In this document: positions 55,500-64,000 of the stretch, one piece after another
How the letters are laid out: every line of letters starts with the position of its first letter
Numbering within the stretch: the first letter of the stretch is position 1
Translations under genes and position numbers: made by a program
Assembly: GCA_004194705.1 (NCBI GenBank)
Contig: SADC01000007.1
Coordinates: forward strand, 62,001-126,000
Direction of reading: 5' to 3'
From: Ditylenchus dipsaci
Lineage: Eukaryota > Nematoda > Chromadorea > Rhabditida > Anguinidae
DNA: 64,000 nucleotides
Notes under the pieces: model-generated
Databases searched by the model: none
The model's input: the letters and a program-made list of their open reading frames with translations, nothing else
What the model was told of the DNA's origin: nothing

Positions 55500-55910
55500 T
55501 TTACATAGCTTTGACAATTAGATAATTCGAAAAACGCCTATTTGAATAATCAGATACTTCAAAAAGATGATATTACGCCAATTAAGATAGTTCGCCAATC
55601 GCTTATTTCGTTTATAATACGTTTTGACAATCGGATGATTCATATTCAGTATATTTAACTAATTTACATTTCACCATAGCACATATTTCGACAATACAGT
55701 GCGCAGACGTTGGGGAACACAGAAAACTATATGGCAAAGTTAGTGATTGTCGAAGTAGCTTTCGGTAAATCATCCGATTGTCAAAACGTATTATAAACGA
55801 AATAAGCGATTGGCGAACTATCTTAATTGGCGTAATATCATCTTTTTGAAGTATCTGATTATTCAAATAGGCGCTTTTTGAATTATCTAATTGTCAAAGC
55901 TATGTAAAGC
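55500..55910. repeat. Near-perfect hairpin, arms about 160 bp
   Basis: AGCTTTGACAATTAGATAAT, ATACTTCAAAAAGATGATAT and CGTTTTGACAATCGGATGAT on the left occur inverted on the right. Confidence 0.9.
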
Positions 55911-55924
55911 CATATTTAAACGTG

Positions 55925-56560
55925 CCCGCTAATCTGTGAAAAATGCCTGCTAATCTGTAAAAAATGCCCGCTAATTTTTGAAAAATCGCCCGCTAATTCT
56001 ATTTCTCGTCATTTTCAGTCAAAATTTTGCGGAAATTTAATTTTTTTCCATTAAAAAATAACTTGGATTGGTCATAATCCCACCCCGGAATGGCCAGAAG
56101 CCCCTGAAAGTTGGTTTTTTGGGGGTTTACTAAAGGGGGTAAACTTTTTGAGAAAATTCGATTGAGCGGATCAGAATTCTGGTCAGATCGGCTGAATCGC
56201 TCAGAATTTCGGGTTTATGGTGGTTTTGAGTGGTTCAGGGTAGAGTTATGGGCGATTTAGCCCATCGGACTGGAATTTTGATCCGCTCTATCGAACTTTC
56301 GCAAAAAGTTTACTCCCCCTTTAGTAAACCCCCAAAAAACCAACTTTCAGGGGCTTCTGGCCATTCCGGGGTGGGATTATGACCAATCCAAGTTATTTTT
56401 TGCCGGAAAAATTTAAATACCCGCAAAATTTTGACTGAAAATGACGTGAAATTGAATTAGCGGGCAATTTTTTAAAAATTAGCGGGCATTTTTCACAGAT
56501 TAGCGGGCATTTTTCAAAGATTAGCAGCATTTTTCACAGATTAGCGGGCAAAATTAAATA
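55925..56560. repeat. Fold-back with GCCCGCTAATCTGTG words and a shared 'GGAATGGCC' core
   Basis: Ends made of GCCCGCTAATTTTTGAAAAAT words in opposite orientation. Core CACCCCGGAATGGCCAGAAG, GGTTTACTAAAGGGGGTAAA, CGATTGAGCGGATCAGAATT is also found, diverged, at 57180-57540 and 59480-59720. Confidence 0.87.
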
Positions 56561-56677
56561 CCACCCATTTTAATTTGTGAACAAAAAATTTAAAAATATT
56601 TTCGCAGTAATTTAGCTGTCCCCCGCCAATTCAAAAAGTTCAAATTTCCGTGGCCGTAGACGGCAATGGTCCTTTAA

Positions 56678-56866
56678 AGAGAATATGTTGTCGATGCCCT
56701 CCGAAAAGTCAAGAACTTTGAGTGGTCCGTCGAAAATGCAAACAATTTCTTCGAACAATTCTACCAAAGGACATTTGACAAAACAACTATTCACCGCCAC
56801 TTGCCAAAAACGAAATCTGGGAATGCCTTTTTTATCGCTACAAATATTTTGTTAGTAGGCCTATAG
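56678..56866 (+). CDS. Unrecognised exon-like ORF 3' of the TTAA element
   Basis: An open frame beginning REYVVDALRKVKNFEWSVEN and continuing NNFFEQFYQRTFDKTT, IHRHLPKTKSGNAFF, stop TAG at 56864. Composition looks like a real globular protein; a splice donor (TTGTTAGTAG) follows. No start codon in frame; the TTAA insertion may have split its gene. No family recognised. Confidence 0.3.
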   Translation, partial: REYVVDALRKVKNFEWSVENANNFFEQFYQRTFDKTTIHRHLPKTKSGNAFFIATNILLVGL

Positions 56867-57054
56867 GTCTATGCTTCAAATCTAGGCAGTTATTTATTTG
56901 CTGAAAACTACAAACCGAGTTCGATAATGTTATGATTGCTTTATCTGCTGGTAGCTGTGGTCGTTTTCGGAAATATAGACTAGACTGTAACACAACTTAC
57001 TGTTGTATGGATTGCAAAGAGTACGCATACTACTATTACAAAAAAAAATTAAAG

Positions 57055-57545
57055 GATATGGATTTTTTCTGGTGCAAAAAGATTATTTTTGGTGCAAAAA
57101 AGCTCTTTTTTGGTGCAAATTGAATCTTTTTTGGTGATTTGTGCAATTTAGGTCAAAATAATGCGGTAATTCGATTTTTTGAATCAGAAAATAATTTGGA
57201 TTTGTCAGAATCACACCCCACAGTGGTCAAAAGCCAATGAAAACTGGTTTTTCGAGTTTACTGAAGGGGATAAAGTTTTTGCGGAAAAGCGATTGAGCGG
57301 GTGAGAATTCTAGTTAGATGGCCACACTGAACCATTCTCAACCGCTTTGAACCACCCTAAGCACTGATTTAGGGTGGTTAGATACTGGTTCGGTGCAGTT
57401 TAAGATAGTTTAGGGTGGTTTTAAGGTGGTTGAGAATAATTCAGTGTGGCATTCTGGGCGCTTTAGCCCAGCTAACTAAAATTCTGATGCGCTCAATCGC
57501 TTTACCGCAAAAAGTTAATCGCCCCTTTAGCAAAGTATCAGATGT
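57055..57545. repeat. Fold-back with TGGTGCAAAAAA words and the 'GGAATGGCC'-type core
   Basis: Words TTTTTTGGTGCAAAAAAG at 57070-57125, then a diverged core (CACCCCACAGTGGTCAAAAG, GCGATTGAGCGGGTGAGAAT) with inverted arms (AGGGTGGTTAGA, ACCACCCTAA). The right end seems truncated. Confidence 0.65.
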
Positions 57546-57572
57546 GTTTCAGATAATGTAGCGCCTAAAAAT

Positions 57573-57779
57573 GTGTTTCTTATACAGGAAATGCCTGCCA
57601 ATGGGAATCCACTAGGATCGGGTGACCAAGGAGATGGCGATGGTATATTGAGAACTTCGCAATTACCTGAGCTCGATCAAGTCGACGTAGGGCCTATTGA
57701 TCAAGAAGTGAATTTTGCGGCACGCGATGTGCAAGATAGTTTGTGCTATTGGTTTAATAATGAGGGAAGAATGAAGTAA
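57573..57779 (+). CDS. Unrecognised short acidic ORF
   Basis: An ORF containing MPANGNPLGSGDQGDGD, LPELDQVDVGPIDQE, and a stop after NEGRMK. It follows a TTATACAG acceptor-like site, so it could be a terminal exon belonging with 56678-56866. No known motif. Confidence 0.25.
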   Translation: MFLIQEMPANGNPLGSGDQGDGDGILRTSQLPELDQVDVGPIDQEVNFAARDVQDSLCYWFNNEGRMK

Positions 57780-59200
57780 TCGATATCTATGTATCTATAT
57801 TTGTTTAAATTTGGACATATCGATTGAATTATGTCGACGATTATTACAAAATTTCTCAAATTCGTCAAATAAATGTCTTACAAATTTGAATAATTTAAAC
57901 CATAACTTAAATATTGCATGAATAGTTGTGGCGGACGCATTGAGATATTAACCAAGAAAAAAAGTCCGATGCACGATGTCCGGTCCGAAGTCCGGTCAGA
58001 CTGTATGTGAGAATCGGGTTAGAACAGGCCAGAGCTGCAGAACAGTACGAGATGTTATCTATGGTGTATTGATTCGCTTTTAAGAAGGTTCGAGAAGGTT
58101 TGAAATTCCGCTTTTTCGCCGCTTTTTTAGAAACGAAATGCTGCTTTTTCCACTTTTTATCACCTCAAAATGCCGCTTTTTCTCTCATTTGGGTTGGCAT
58201 CTCTGTTGCCAATCCTGAAAATGTGTTTTCTCAACGCTAAACATCAAAAGAAGCACAACTGAGATGATTTTGGGCATTTTTGGGTGAACTACACATTGTG
58301 TACTTTAGCCAAATAAGGTTTCGGAACTAAAAATCAGATTTTTAAGAACTCCTGATGTCTAAAAACAACTTTTTCTGATTAATCACCCCAAAATGGCAGC
58401 TCCATTTATAGCTCAAAAAAGGTTAGAAAATTCAAATCGAAACAAAAATTTGTGACAAAGAAGCTGTCCATTTCTAGGTATTATATGTTTTTAAAAATTT
58501 AGTTAGACTGTAAAAATTATTTCTAGCTAATATTTTACTATATCAAGTACTAGATATTAATGATGTCTGTTTGTGTGTATTCTGACCAAATTTTTGATCA
58601 TAGAACATCCAGCTAGTTGTTGACCAAAGGGACAAACAGAAAAGAACAAAGAAGTCCTCCGCTTTTAATAATCACACAGCCTCCAAGTGGATTGGGACTC
58701 AATCTCGAAATATTTCAATAAGACCGGTTGCTGGAGGAACAAGGAAGAAAAGCTAATCCAATAAAGCCCACATACTGGAACTAAATTGACTGAAGTAATG
58801 TGTGGCTATAAAAAGAAGAATCTTCAAAGCTATTAGGAAAGCTTCACATTTTACCTGTTGTTGAGAGTATTTCAGTAAAATTTGCTTTGTGTTCAGGTAC
58901 AATTTTGCAAAGATGCTTTGCAGATTGTTAGTGAATTACACTTTTGAGTTGGATTGTCGTTTAGGGTTCCCGTTTCTTGATTTTACGGCTGGTCCTGCTT
59001 GAAATATATTTTAAGGAGGGGTTTCACCTATTTTTTATTTCCTGGATTTATGTCGAAATCTTTATTTCTTTTATTATGACATCAAGCACTAAATGATACG
59101 ACCGCTTTACTTCCAAAATACGCAATGTATTTTTTGACAATTCTTATTTCTGCTTTAATATAAATGCGAAAAGTGAAACTTTTTTCGGCATGCAACCAAC
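57780..59200. other. Intergenic DNA, nothing assigned
   Basis: AT-rich with scattered short ORFs; I see no exon, RNA or clear element boundary. Confidence 0.5.
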
Positions 59201-59930
59201 TGGCCAGCGGAAAACTCACCAATGCAAAAGACTCGTCAACGTCGAATCTTGCCAACAGCGAATCTTGCCAACGCAAAAACTCGCCCACGGTGATGCTCGC
59301 CAGGGCCAAAACGGGCAATACTTTGTACCAGATTCACTTTTTTTTGTACCAGATTCACTTTTTTCTGTCACAGATTTCCTCATTTCTGTCACAGACTTGG
59401 TTCTCGACACGAAATCCACAATTTTTAAAATTTTTTGTGTGAAATTCAGGGGTGGGCAAAGACCAGATGGCTGGAGACCCACTCCGGAATGGCCAAAAAG
59501 CCAAAATTATTGGTTTTCCGGGGTATACTAATGGGGGGGGGGGTAAAGTTTTTGAGAAAAATCGATTGAGCGGATCGGATTTCGGGTCCGATGGGCTTAA
59601 TCGCTCACAAATCCACCCTGAAATGCCCAAAACCATCATAATGCTGGAATTCTGAGCGATTAAGCCCATCGGACCCGAAATCCGATTCGCTCAATCGATT
59701 TTTCTCAAAAACTTTACCCCCCCCCCCATTAGTATACCCCCGGAAAACCAATAATTTTGGCTTTTTGGCCATTCCGGAGTGGGTCTCCAGCTATCTGGTC
59801 TTTGCCCACCCCTGAATTTCACACAAAAAAATTAAAAATTGTGGATTTCGTGTCGAGAACCAAATCTGTGACAGAAAAAGTGAATCTGGTACAAAAAAAG
59901 TTTTGCCATGCCAAAACTCGCCGATGGGAT
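59200..59930. repeat. Fold-back with CCAGATTCACTTTTTTTTGT words and the 'GGAATGGCC' core
   Basis: CTTGCCAACGCAAAAACTCG-type words, then TTGTACCAGATTCACTTTTT, TCT(G)TCACAGATT, CTCGACACGAAATCCACAAT, then core CACTCCGGAATGGCC, GGTTTTCCGGGGTATACTAA, poly-G, CGATTGAGCGGATCGGATTT, all mirrored to about 59900. Confidence 0.85.
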
Positions 59931-59987
59931 ATTTGCCAACGATAAATTCGATTCAAGAGTTCCCTATGGCCAGTTTCGATACGGTCG

Positions 59988-60341
59988 TTAAAGGACCATA
60001 GCCGTTGCCGAGAACGAGAATTTCATACATTCGAATAGCACGGGACACTTTTTATTGTTTTTTTTTATTGTTTTTCAATAAATTATTGTTTTTATTGTTT
60101 TTCGAATGAAGTTACATATATTGAGAAAGGGAAATAAGTTAATTGTTAGTGCAATGGTAAAGGGCGTCAATCGGTCCAAATTGCTTGTGTGTTCGATTCC
60201 AATGCCGGCTTTGCCTTTTTCATCATTTCATCATCAGTTTACTAAAAAATATTCCAGGATATTTTGGCAATAAAAGTGGTGTCCCGCGCGCATTCAAACG
60301 TCTGAAATTCTCATTGTCGACAACCTCTATGGTCTTTTTAA
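59988..60341. mobile_element. TTAA-flanked element containing a tRNA-like sequence
   Basis: TTAA both sides, ends AGGACCATAGCCGTTGCCGA and a TATGGTCT-type right end. Same terminal type as 55217 and 16384. Contains the tRNA-like sequence at 60138-60212. Confidence 0.75.
60138..60212 (+). other. tRNA-like (pol III A/B box) sequence
   Basis: A-box-like GTTAGTGCAATGG (60145-60157) and consensus B box GTTCGATTCC (60191-60200). No convincing acceptor stem. Probably the head of a SINE. Confidence 0.55.
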
Positions 60342-60351
60342 TCGAATTTTC

Positions 60352-60592
60352 GGCGCTAGTAGTGAATACACCCCCCCCCCAAGCATCCTACCTTTAAAAA
60401 ATGCTGTAACTACCCTTGCAAACAACAAGTTTAAGCTTAGCCCTTAGGCCTGGGAGTAGGCCAGCGTACGGAAGTTGTGACTAATGAAGAGTTTGCGCAC
60501 ATTTTCCGGAGTCTGGGACATAAATTTGGGTACTTTTTACTAAAGTAAAAAAGGTGAAAATCGTTGGGGGGGGGGTATTCGCTACTAGCGTC
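60352..60592. mobile_element. Miniature family A element
   Basis: Ends GGCGCTAGTAGTGAATAC + poly-C and poly-G + GTATTCGCTACTAGCGTC, flanked by GAATTTTC and GAATTTTT (7 of 8). 241 bp, lacking the TTCG hairpins. Confidence 0.8.
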
Positions 60593-60730
60593 GAATTTTT
60601 AGTTGACGAGTTTTTCGTTGGCGAGTTTTGCGGTTAGCGACTTTTGGCGTTGACTTTTGGCATTTGGCGTTGGCAAGTCGGTTGCGTCCCTTTTTTCATT
60701 TTGCGAAATGTCGATGTGTCAATTTATTAA

Positions 60731-60749
60731 TTAGTTTTAGACAGCAAAT
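60731..60749 (+). promoter_or_regulatory. Trans-splice-acceptor-like site at the secreted-protein gene
   Basis: TTAGTTTTAG ends at 60740, 9 nt before the ATG at 60750. Confidence 0.5.
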
Positions 60750-61547
60750 ATGGCTTATTTTAACGTCCTTCTATTTACGCTACTATCAACTGTAACAGTT
60801 GCGTATTCCTGCAACTGTGGCAGGTAAAACTTTTGAAAAAAATGTTCAATCATGTCTTGGTATTTATATACATATAAATGGGGCTCGCAGGTTCGAAAAT
60901 TTCAAAATTAGCATTTTTGTTCGAGAACCAGCAAAATCGCTACAAAATTACTAAGCAATTTGGATTTTATTGCATTCTTAGGAATAAAAAATCACAGCTT
61001 GAGGTCAAAATCAGCAACTTACAAACCCTTATACAAACTCTGAAAAACTGCTTTAACCAGAATTTTTTTGTTCAGCCCTCTTCCTCAAGATCCTTTCGAT
61101 CCTTTGGGCGTTTGGCATCAACGGGTTTGTTTGGCTAAGGTATTGTTTACAAACAAGAATTTTCAGCACCTTGACTGTGGAATCCCCCCATTTGCATATA
61201 GATTGCCACAGGATGCTCAGGCTAAAATACATGCTATTTGGATTAAATATGAGGCTGGAGATGACTGGTAAATGGTTAAAATTACTCAAATACCTGGTTT
61301 TAAACTATAACAATATGCATTTTGCAGTGAGGAGGAGCAGGACGCCACCCGAGAAGTTATTATGGGAATGACGGACGATGCCCGTATGGCTGCCTTCAAA
61401 GGTGTCTGTGGACCAGGGTTTTTAAAGAACGAGTCCAGCAGTGTGCGCGATGAGTTTCATAAAGTCTGGTTTGATGAGAGCCTGTCCATAGACCAGAAGG
61501 AGGCGGAATTTAAAAGATTAGCTGGGCTTCGACTCACCGGCTCATCG
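60750..61547 (+). CDS. Secreted SXP/RAL-2-like (DUF148-type) protein, 3' end unresolved
   Basis: Exons 60750-60823, 61076-61267, 61328-61547 (162 residues so far, splice phases agree). Starts with a signal peptide (MAYFNVLLFTLLSTVTVAYS). The mature part has six Cys and reads CGIPPFAYRLP, AKIHAIWIKYEAGDDC, FKGVCGPGFLKN, VRDEFHKVWFDESLS, KEAEFKRLAGLRLTG. This order of LP...I..IW..Y..G..C, FKG.CGP.FL and EF..VW.D..L matches what I know of nematode SXP/RAL-2 (DUF148) secreted proteins. A donor GTAATT follows 61547; reading through instead ends at 61646 in repeat-like sequence. I infer one or more further exons beyond the repeats or the window. Function in the family is poorly known. Confidence 0.75.
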
Positions 61548-61794
61548 GTAATTCAAAGAGGGGTATCACAAAAATTTGGTGTTTTTAAATCAAAAGCCTC
61601 TGTTTCAGATATTTTATTTTCTCATGTTACACCGTCTTGTAGCTGAGATCTTTGTCTATCTGTATCTGTATCATTTGTTAGGTCGCATTTTGTAAATTTT
61701 TGTGAAATCGTGTTTAAACGACTCCTAAGTAATTTTTAACTTGCTTGTATTTCGCTTAAAGCTATAAAAAGCTGTTTTCGACCCTATTAGCGAA

Positions 61795-62057
61795 TACCGT
61801 ATATTCTCGATTAGAAGGCCCCTCTCTATTAGAAGGCCCCTCTCTAATAGAAGGCCCCCTTGAGGACCTATATATCAGCCTAGAAAAGAAATTCACGAAT
61901 CTGTTTTTCGAGTTTTCTTAGTTAGCACGAGCTCACCTGATTCCACATTGAAATTTTAGTTGAGCACCCGAAAATCTCAAAATCGAAATATTTTTTTTCC
62001 GACTTTTTTAGGGTTGAAAAATAGAAGGCCCGGCCTTCTAATAGAGAATATACGGTA
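61795..62057. mobile_element. TACCGTA MITE, 'AGAAGGCCCC' version
   Basis: Ends TACCGTATATTCTCGATTAG and a TACGGTA terminus (TAATAGAGAATATACGGTA). AGAAGGCCCCTCTCTA repeats three times at the left and inverted at the right. Core as at 21306 and 53496. Confidence 0.9.
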
Positions 62058-62456
62058 CCCCCCCCCCCAACAAAATTTTTTTCAAAATCAGGTTTTAACC
62101 ATTTCTAAGTAATTCTTATGCGCTGAAAACCATAAAAAGGTGTTTTCGGGCAATTTTTGACCTAAAAAGTTGATTTTTGGAAGAAAAAATTTTTTTGACC
62201 AAAATTTGACTTTTTGCCTTGGGGGACCAAGGTATTCTACCTCGTTTTGTCACTGGAGCTAGGCAAAAATAGTCTCTTAATGCATTTTTGATCAAGAGTC
62301 TCGCTCGAAATTATGTCTAAGGTAAGTGAGTGCGCGCATCTCTAACCAACCAAGCCCCCTGCGCCCCCTTCGGGGGCGCAGGGGGCTTAGTTGCTTGGGT
62401 TGAGATGCGCACACCCACATACCTTAGACACAAATCACTCGAAAGTGACTCTGGAT

Positions 62457-63428
62457 CAGTGATGTTTTGTGTACACATGTAAACGCTCAAATGTTTTGTT
62501 TTGCGGTTACATTTTTGTAAACAAATGTACACAAAAGATTTCGAGTTTTTGTTTTTGAACATTTATAAAAATTTAAATTTTCTCATTTTCATTTCTGTAC
62601 ACAAATGAAAATCGGGAAATTTTTGTGTACGTTTGTGTACACAAATGAAACTGAAAATATCTTTGTTTACGTTTGTGTACACAAATCAAATGTCGAAAAA
62701 GTTTGTGTACGTTTGTGTACACGAATGAAAATCAGAAAATGTTTGTGTACGTTTGTGTACACAAATAAAAAGTCAAAAAGTTTTGTGTAGGTTTATGTAC
62801 ACAAATAAAAACTCTGAAAATTTTGTTTATGTTTGTGTACACATGGAAAAAATATTGTACACAACACAAAACAACAATGTTTTATTGCATTAACAATGTG
62901 TACTATACTAATTAATTACAAAAACATTCTTTCTCGGGATATTGTGCACGATAACGAGTCATGTTAGAAGCTCGATCTCATTTTTGGATTTCAAAACCCG
63001 GATAAGAACATAGAGTTTTCACATTTATGCACTTTTATGAGTTTTTTTACCAGTATTTTGCTTTTTATTGTGTCGCGTACAATATTTTTTCCATGTGTAC
63101 ACAAACATAAACAAAATTTCAGAGTTTTTATTTGTGTACATAAACCTACACAAAACTTTTTGACTTTTTATTTGTGTACACAAACGTACACAAACATTTT
63201 CTGATTTTCATTCGTGTACACAAACGTACACAAACTTTTTCGACATTTGATTTGTGTACACAAACGTACACATAAATTTCCTGATTTTCATTTGTGTACA
63301 GAAATGAAAATGAGAAAATTTAAATTTTCATAAATGTTCAAAAACAAAAACGAAATATTTTTTGCTTTCTTGTGTTTACAAAAATGAAAATTTTTCGTAC
63401 ACAAAAATTTGTAAAGAAAACAACACTG
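62457..63428. mobile_element. Palindromic hAT MITE with TGTGTACACAAA words, 8-bp TSD
   Basis: Perfect TSD CTCTGGAT (62449-62456 and 63429-63436). Ends CAGTGATGTTTTGTGT and a CACTG end. About six units of a 37-40 bp TTTGTGTACGTTTGTGTACA repeat per arm, arms nearly perfect complements over about 370 bp. It inserted into the hairpin of the 61780 family A element. Confidence 0.95.
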
Positions 63429-63744
63429 CTCTGGATGCATGAAAAAAACATGCATACCAGAGTTTCTTTTTGCAGTAAGCCCCAGCTAACAAAACTATGT
63501 TTAAATCCCATATTTTTAGGACTCTAGGTACCGTTTTCAGGTGGTTTACCTTGGTCCCCCAAGTCAAAAAGTCGAATTTTGGTCAAAAATTTTTTTTTCG
63601 CAAAAATCAACTTTTAGGTCAGAAAATGCCCGAAAACACTTTTTTTATCGTTTTCAGCGCATAAGAATTACTTAGAAATGGTTAAAACCTGATTTTGAAA
63701 AAAAATTTGTTGGAGGGGGGGGGTGGTTATTCGCTACTAGCGCC

Positions 63745-64000
63745 CTTTTTTCTAACACTTTTCCACATGAAAAATCAATTTTTGAGAAAAAAATGTTGAT
63801 CAAAATTTGACGAGAAACTTGATTTGCCTTGGCCCGCAAGGCACAAAGTCAATTATAAGACAAATTTTTTTACAAAAAATCGATTTTTTACGTGGAAAAG
63901 TGTTAGAAAACAGTTTTTTTTTATCGTTTTAAGCACATAAAAATTACTTAGGAGTCGTTCAAACACGATTTACAAGAATTTACAAAATGCGCCCCCTCAA
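63745..64000. other. Repeat-derived DNA at window end
   Basis: Text at 63890-63990 (AAAATTACTTAGGAGTCGTT) is the inverted counterpart of 61685-61775, so an outer element encloses 61680-64000 or further. Confidence 0.6.

Larger units (their letters stand above)
55217..56677. mobile_element. TTAA-flanked element with long TIRs (piggyBac-like target) and two nested fold-backs
   Basis: TTAA at both ends, TIRs AGGACCATTGCCGTCTACGG and CCGTAGACGGCAATGGTCCT. Inner arms include GAATTGGCGGGGGACAGCTA and complement. Nested: a near-perfect hairpin at 55500-55910 (arms about 160 bp) and a GCCCGCTAATCTGTG-word fold-back at 55925-56560. No transposase ORF. Confidence 0.87.
61780..63744. mobile_element. 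Family A element with two later insertions
   Basis: Left ATTAGCGAATA and poly-C face right poly-G and TATTCGCTACTAGCGCC. Inner arms (CCTTGGGGGACCAAGG-type, CATTTCTAAGTAATTCTTAT and complement) and the hairpin AGCCCCCTGCGCCCCCTTCG at 62351. Split by the MITE at 61795 and the hAT element at 62457. Confidence 0.82.

Noticed and set aside
21937..60212. Functional tRNA genes
   Set aside because: A and B boxes are present at six places, but acceptor stems do not pair and several are inside inverted repeats or broken by poly-A. Called tRNA-like only.
61140..61166. A 27-nt intron in the secreted-protein gene
   Set aside because: Too short, and the sequence reads through in frame.

Overview
The window is nuclear DNA from an invertebrate animal, most likely a nematode. 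The conserved genes have small introns (many 41-66 nt, GT...AG), and each of the three start codons that can be placed lies 4-11 nt downstream of a splice-acceptor-like TTAAAG, TTTTCAG or TTTTAG, as expected for spliced-leader trans-splicing. One gene looks like a nematode-type secreted SXP/RAL-2 (DUF148) protein. The species cannot be named from this sequence. No rRNA, intact tRNA, CRISPR or bacterial-type operon was seen.

Four host genes, all on the + strand, account for most of the coding DNA. (1) 1984-8262: the C-terminal 500 or so residues of the V-ATPase a subunit, cut by the window start. (2) 14034-28741: a complete 12-exon, roughly 14-TM cationic amino acid transporter-like (SLC7A/CAT) gene, bloated by introns of up to 7.2 kb. 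(3) 45313-47420: a compact 10-exon NUF2 kinetochore gene. (4) 60750 onward: a small secreted Cys-containing protein whose 3' end is not resolved. The genes are 6-17 kb apart and unrelated in function, so they do not look like an operon.

Nearly everything else is nested transposon debris. At least fifteen insertions have terminal inverted repeats (TIRs) and matching 8-bp target-site duplications (TSDs), the hAT signature: 16765, 18193, 23870, 25916, 32197, 35551, 35579, 39178, 42437, 43674, 48954, 51006, 54129, 60352 and 62457. hAT transposase remnants occur at 11950-13180, 26081-26410, 41540-41900 and 54374-54574. There are also TTAA-flanked elements (16384, 34555, 55217, 59988), TA-flanked Tc1/mariner-type elements (330, 5054, 18179, 44715), and a FLYWCH/MULE remnant (39788-41060). 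Several fold-back elements carry tRNA-like heads in inverted pairs.

Two patterns stand out. First, each non-autonomous family fills its subterminal DNA with its own short word, repeated in opposite orientations at the two ends, and in at least two families the internal core is conserved while the end words differ. Second, the conserved genes are interrupted by nine apparent single-base frame changes, each placeable at a homopolymer run, and two near-identical repeat copies (about 20.6 and 24.4 kb) differ mainly in homopolymer length. This points to homopolymer error in the assembly rather than dead genes.
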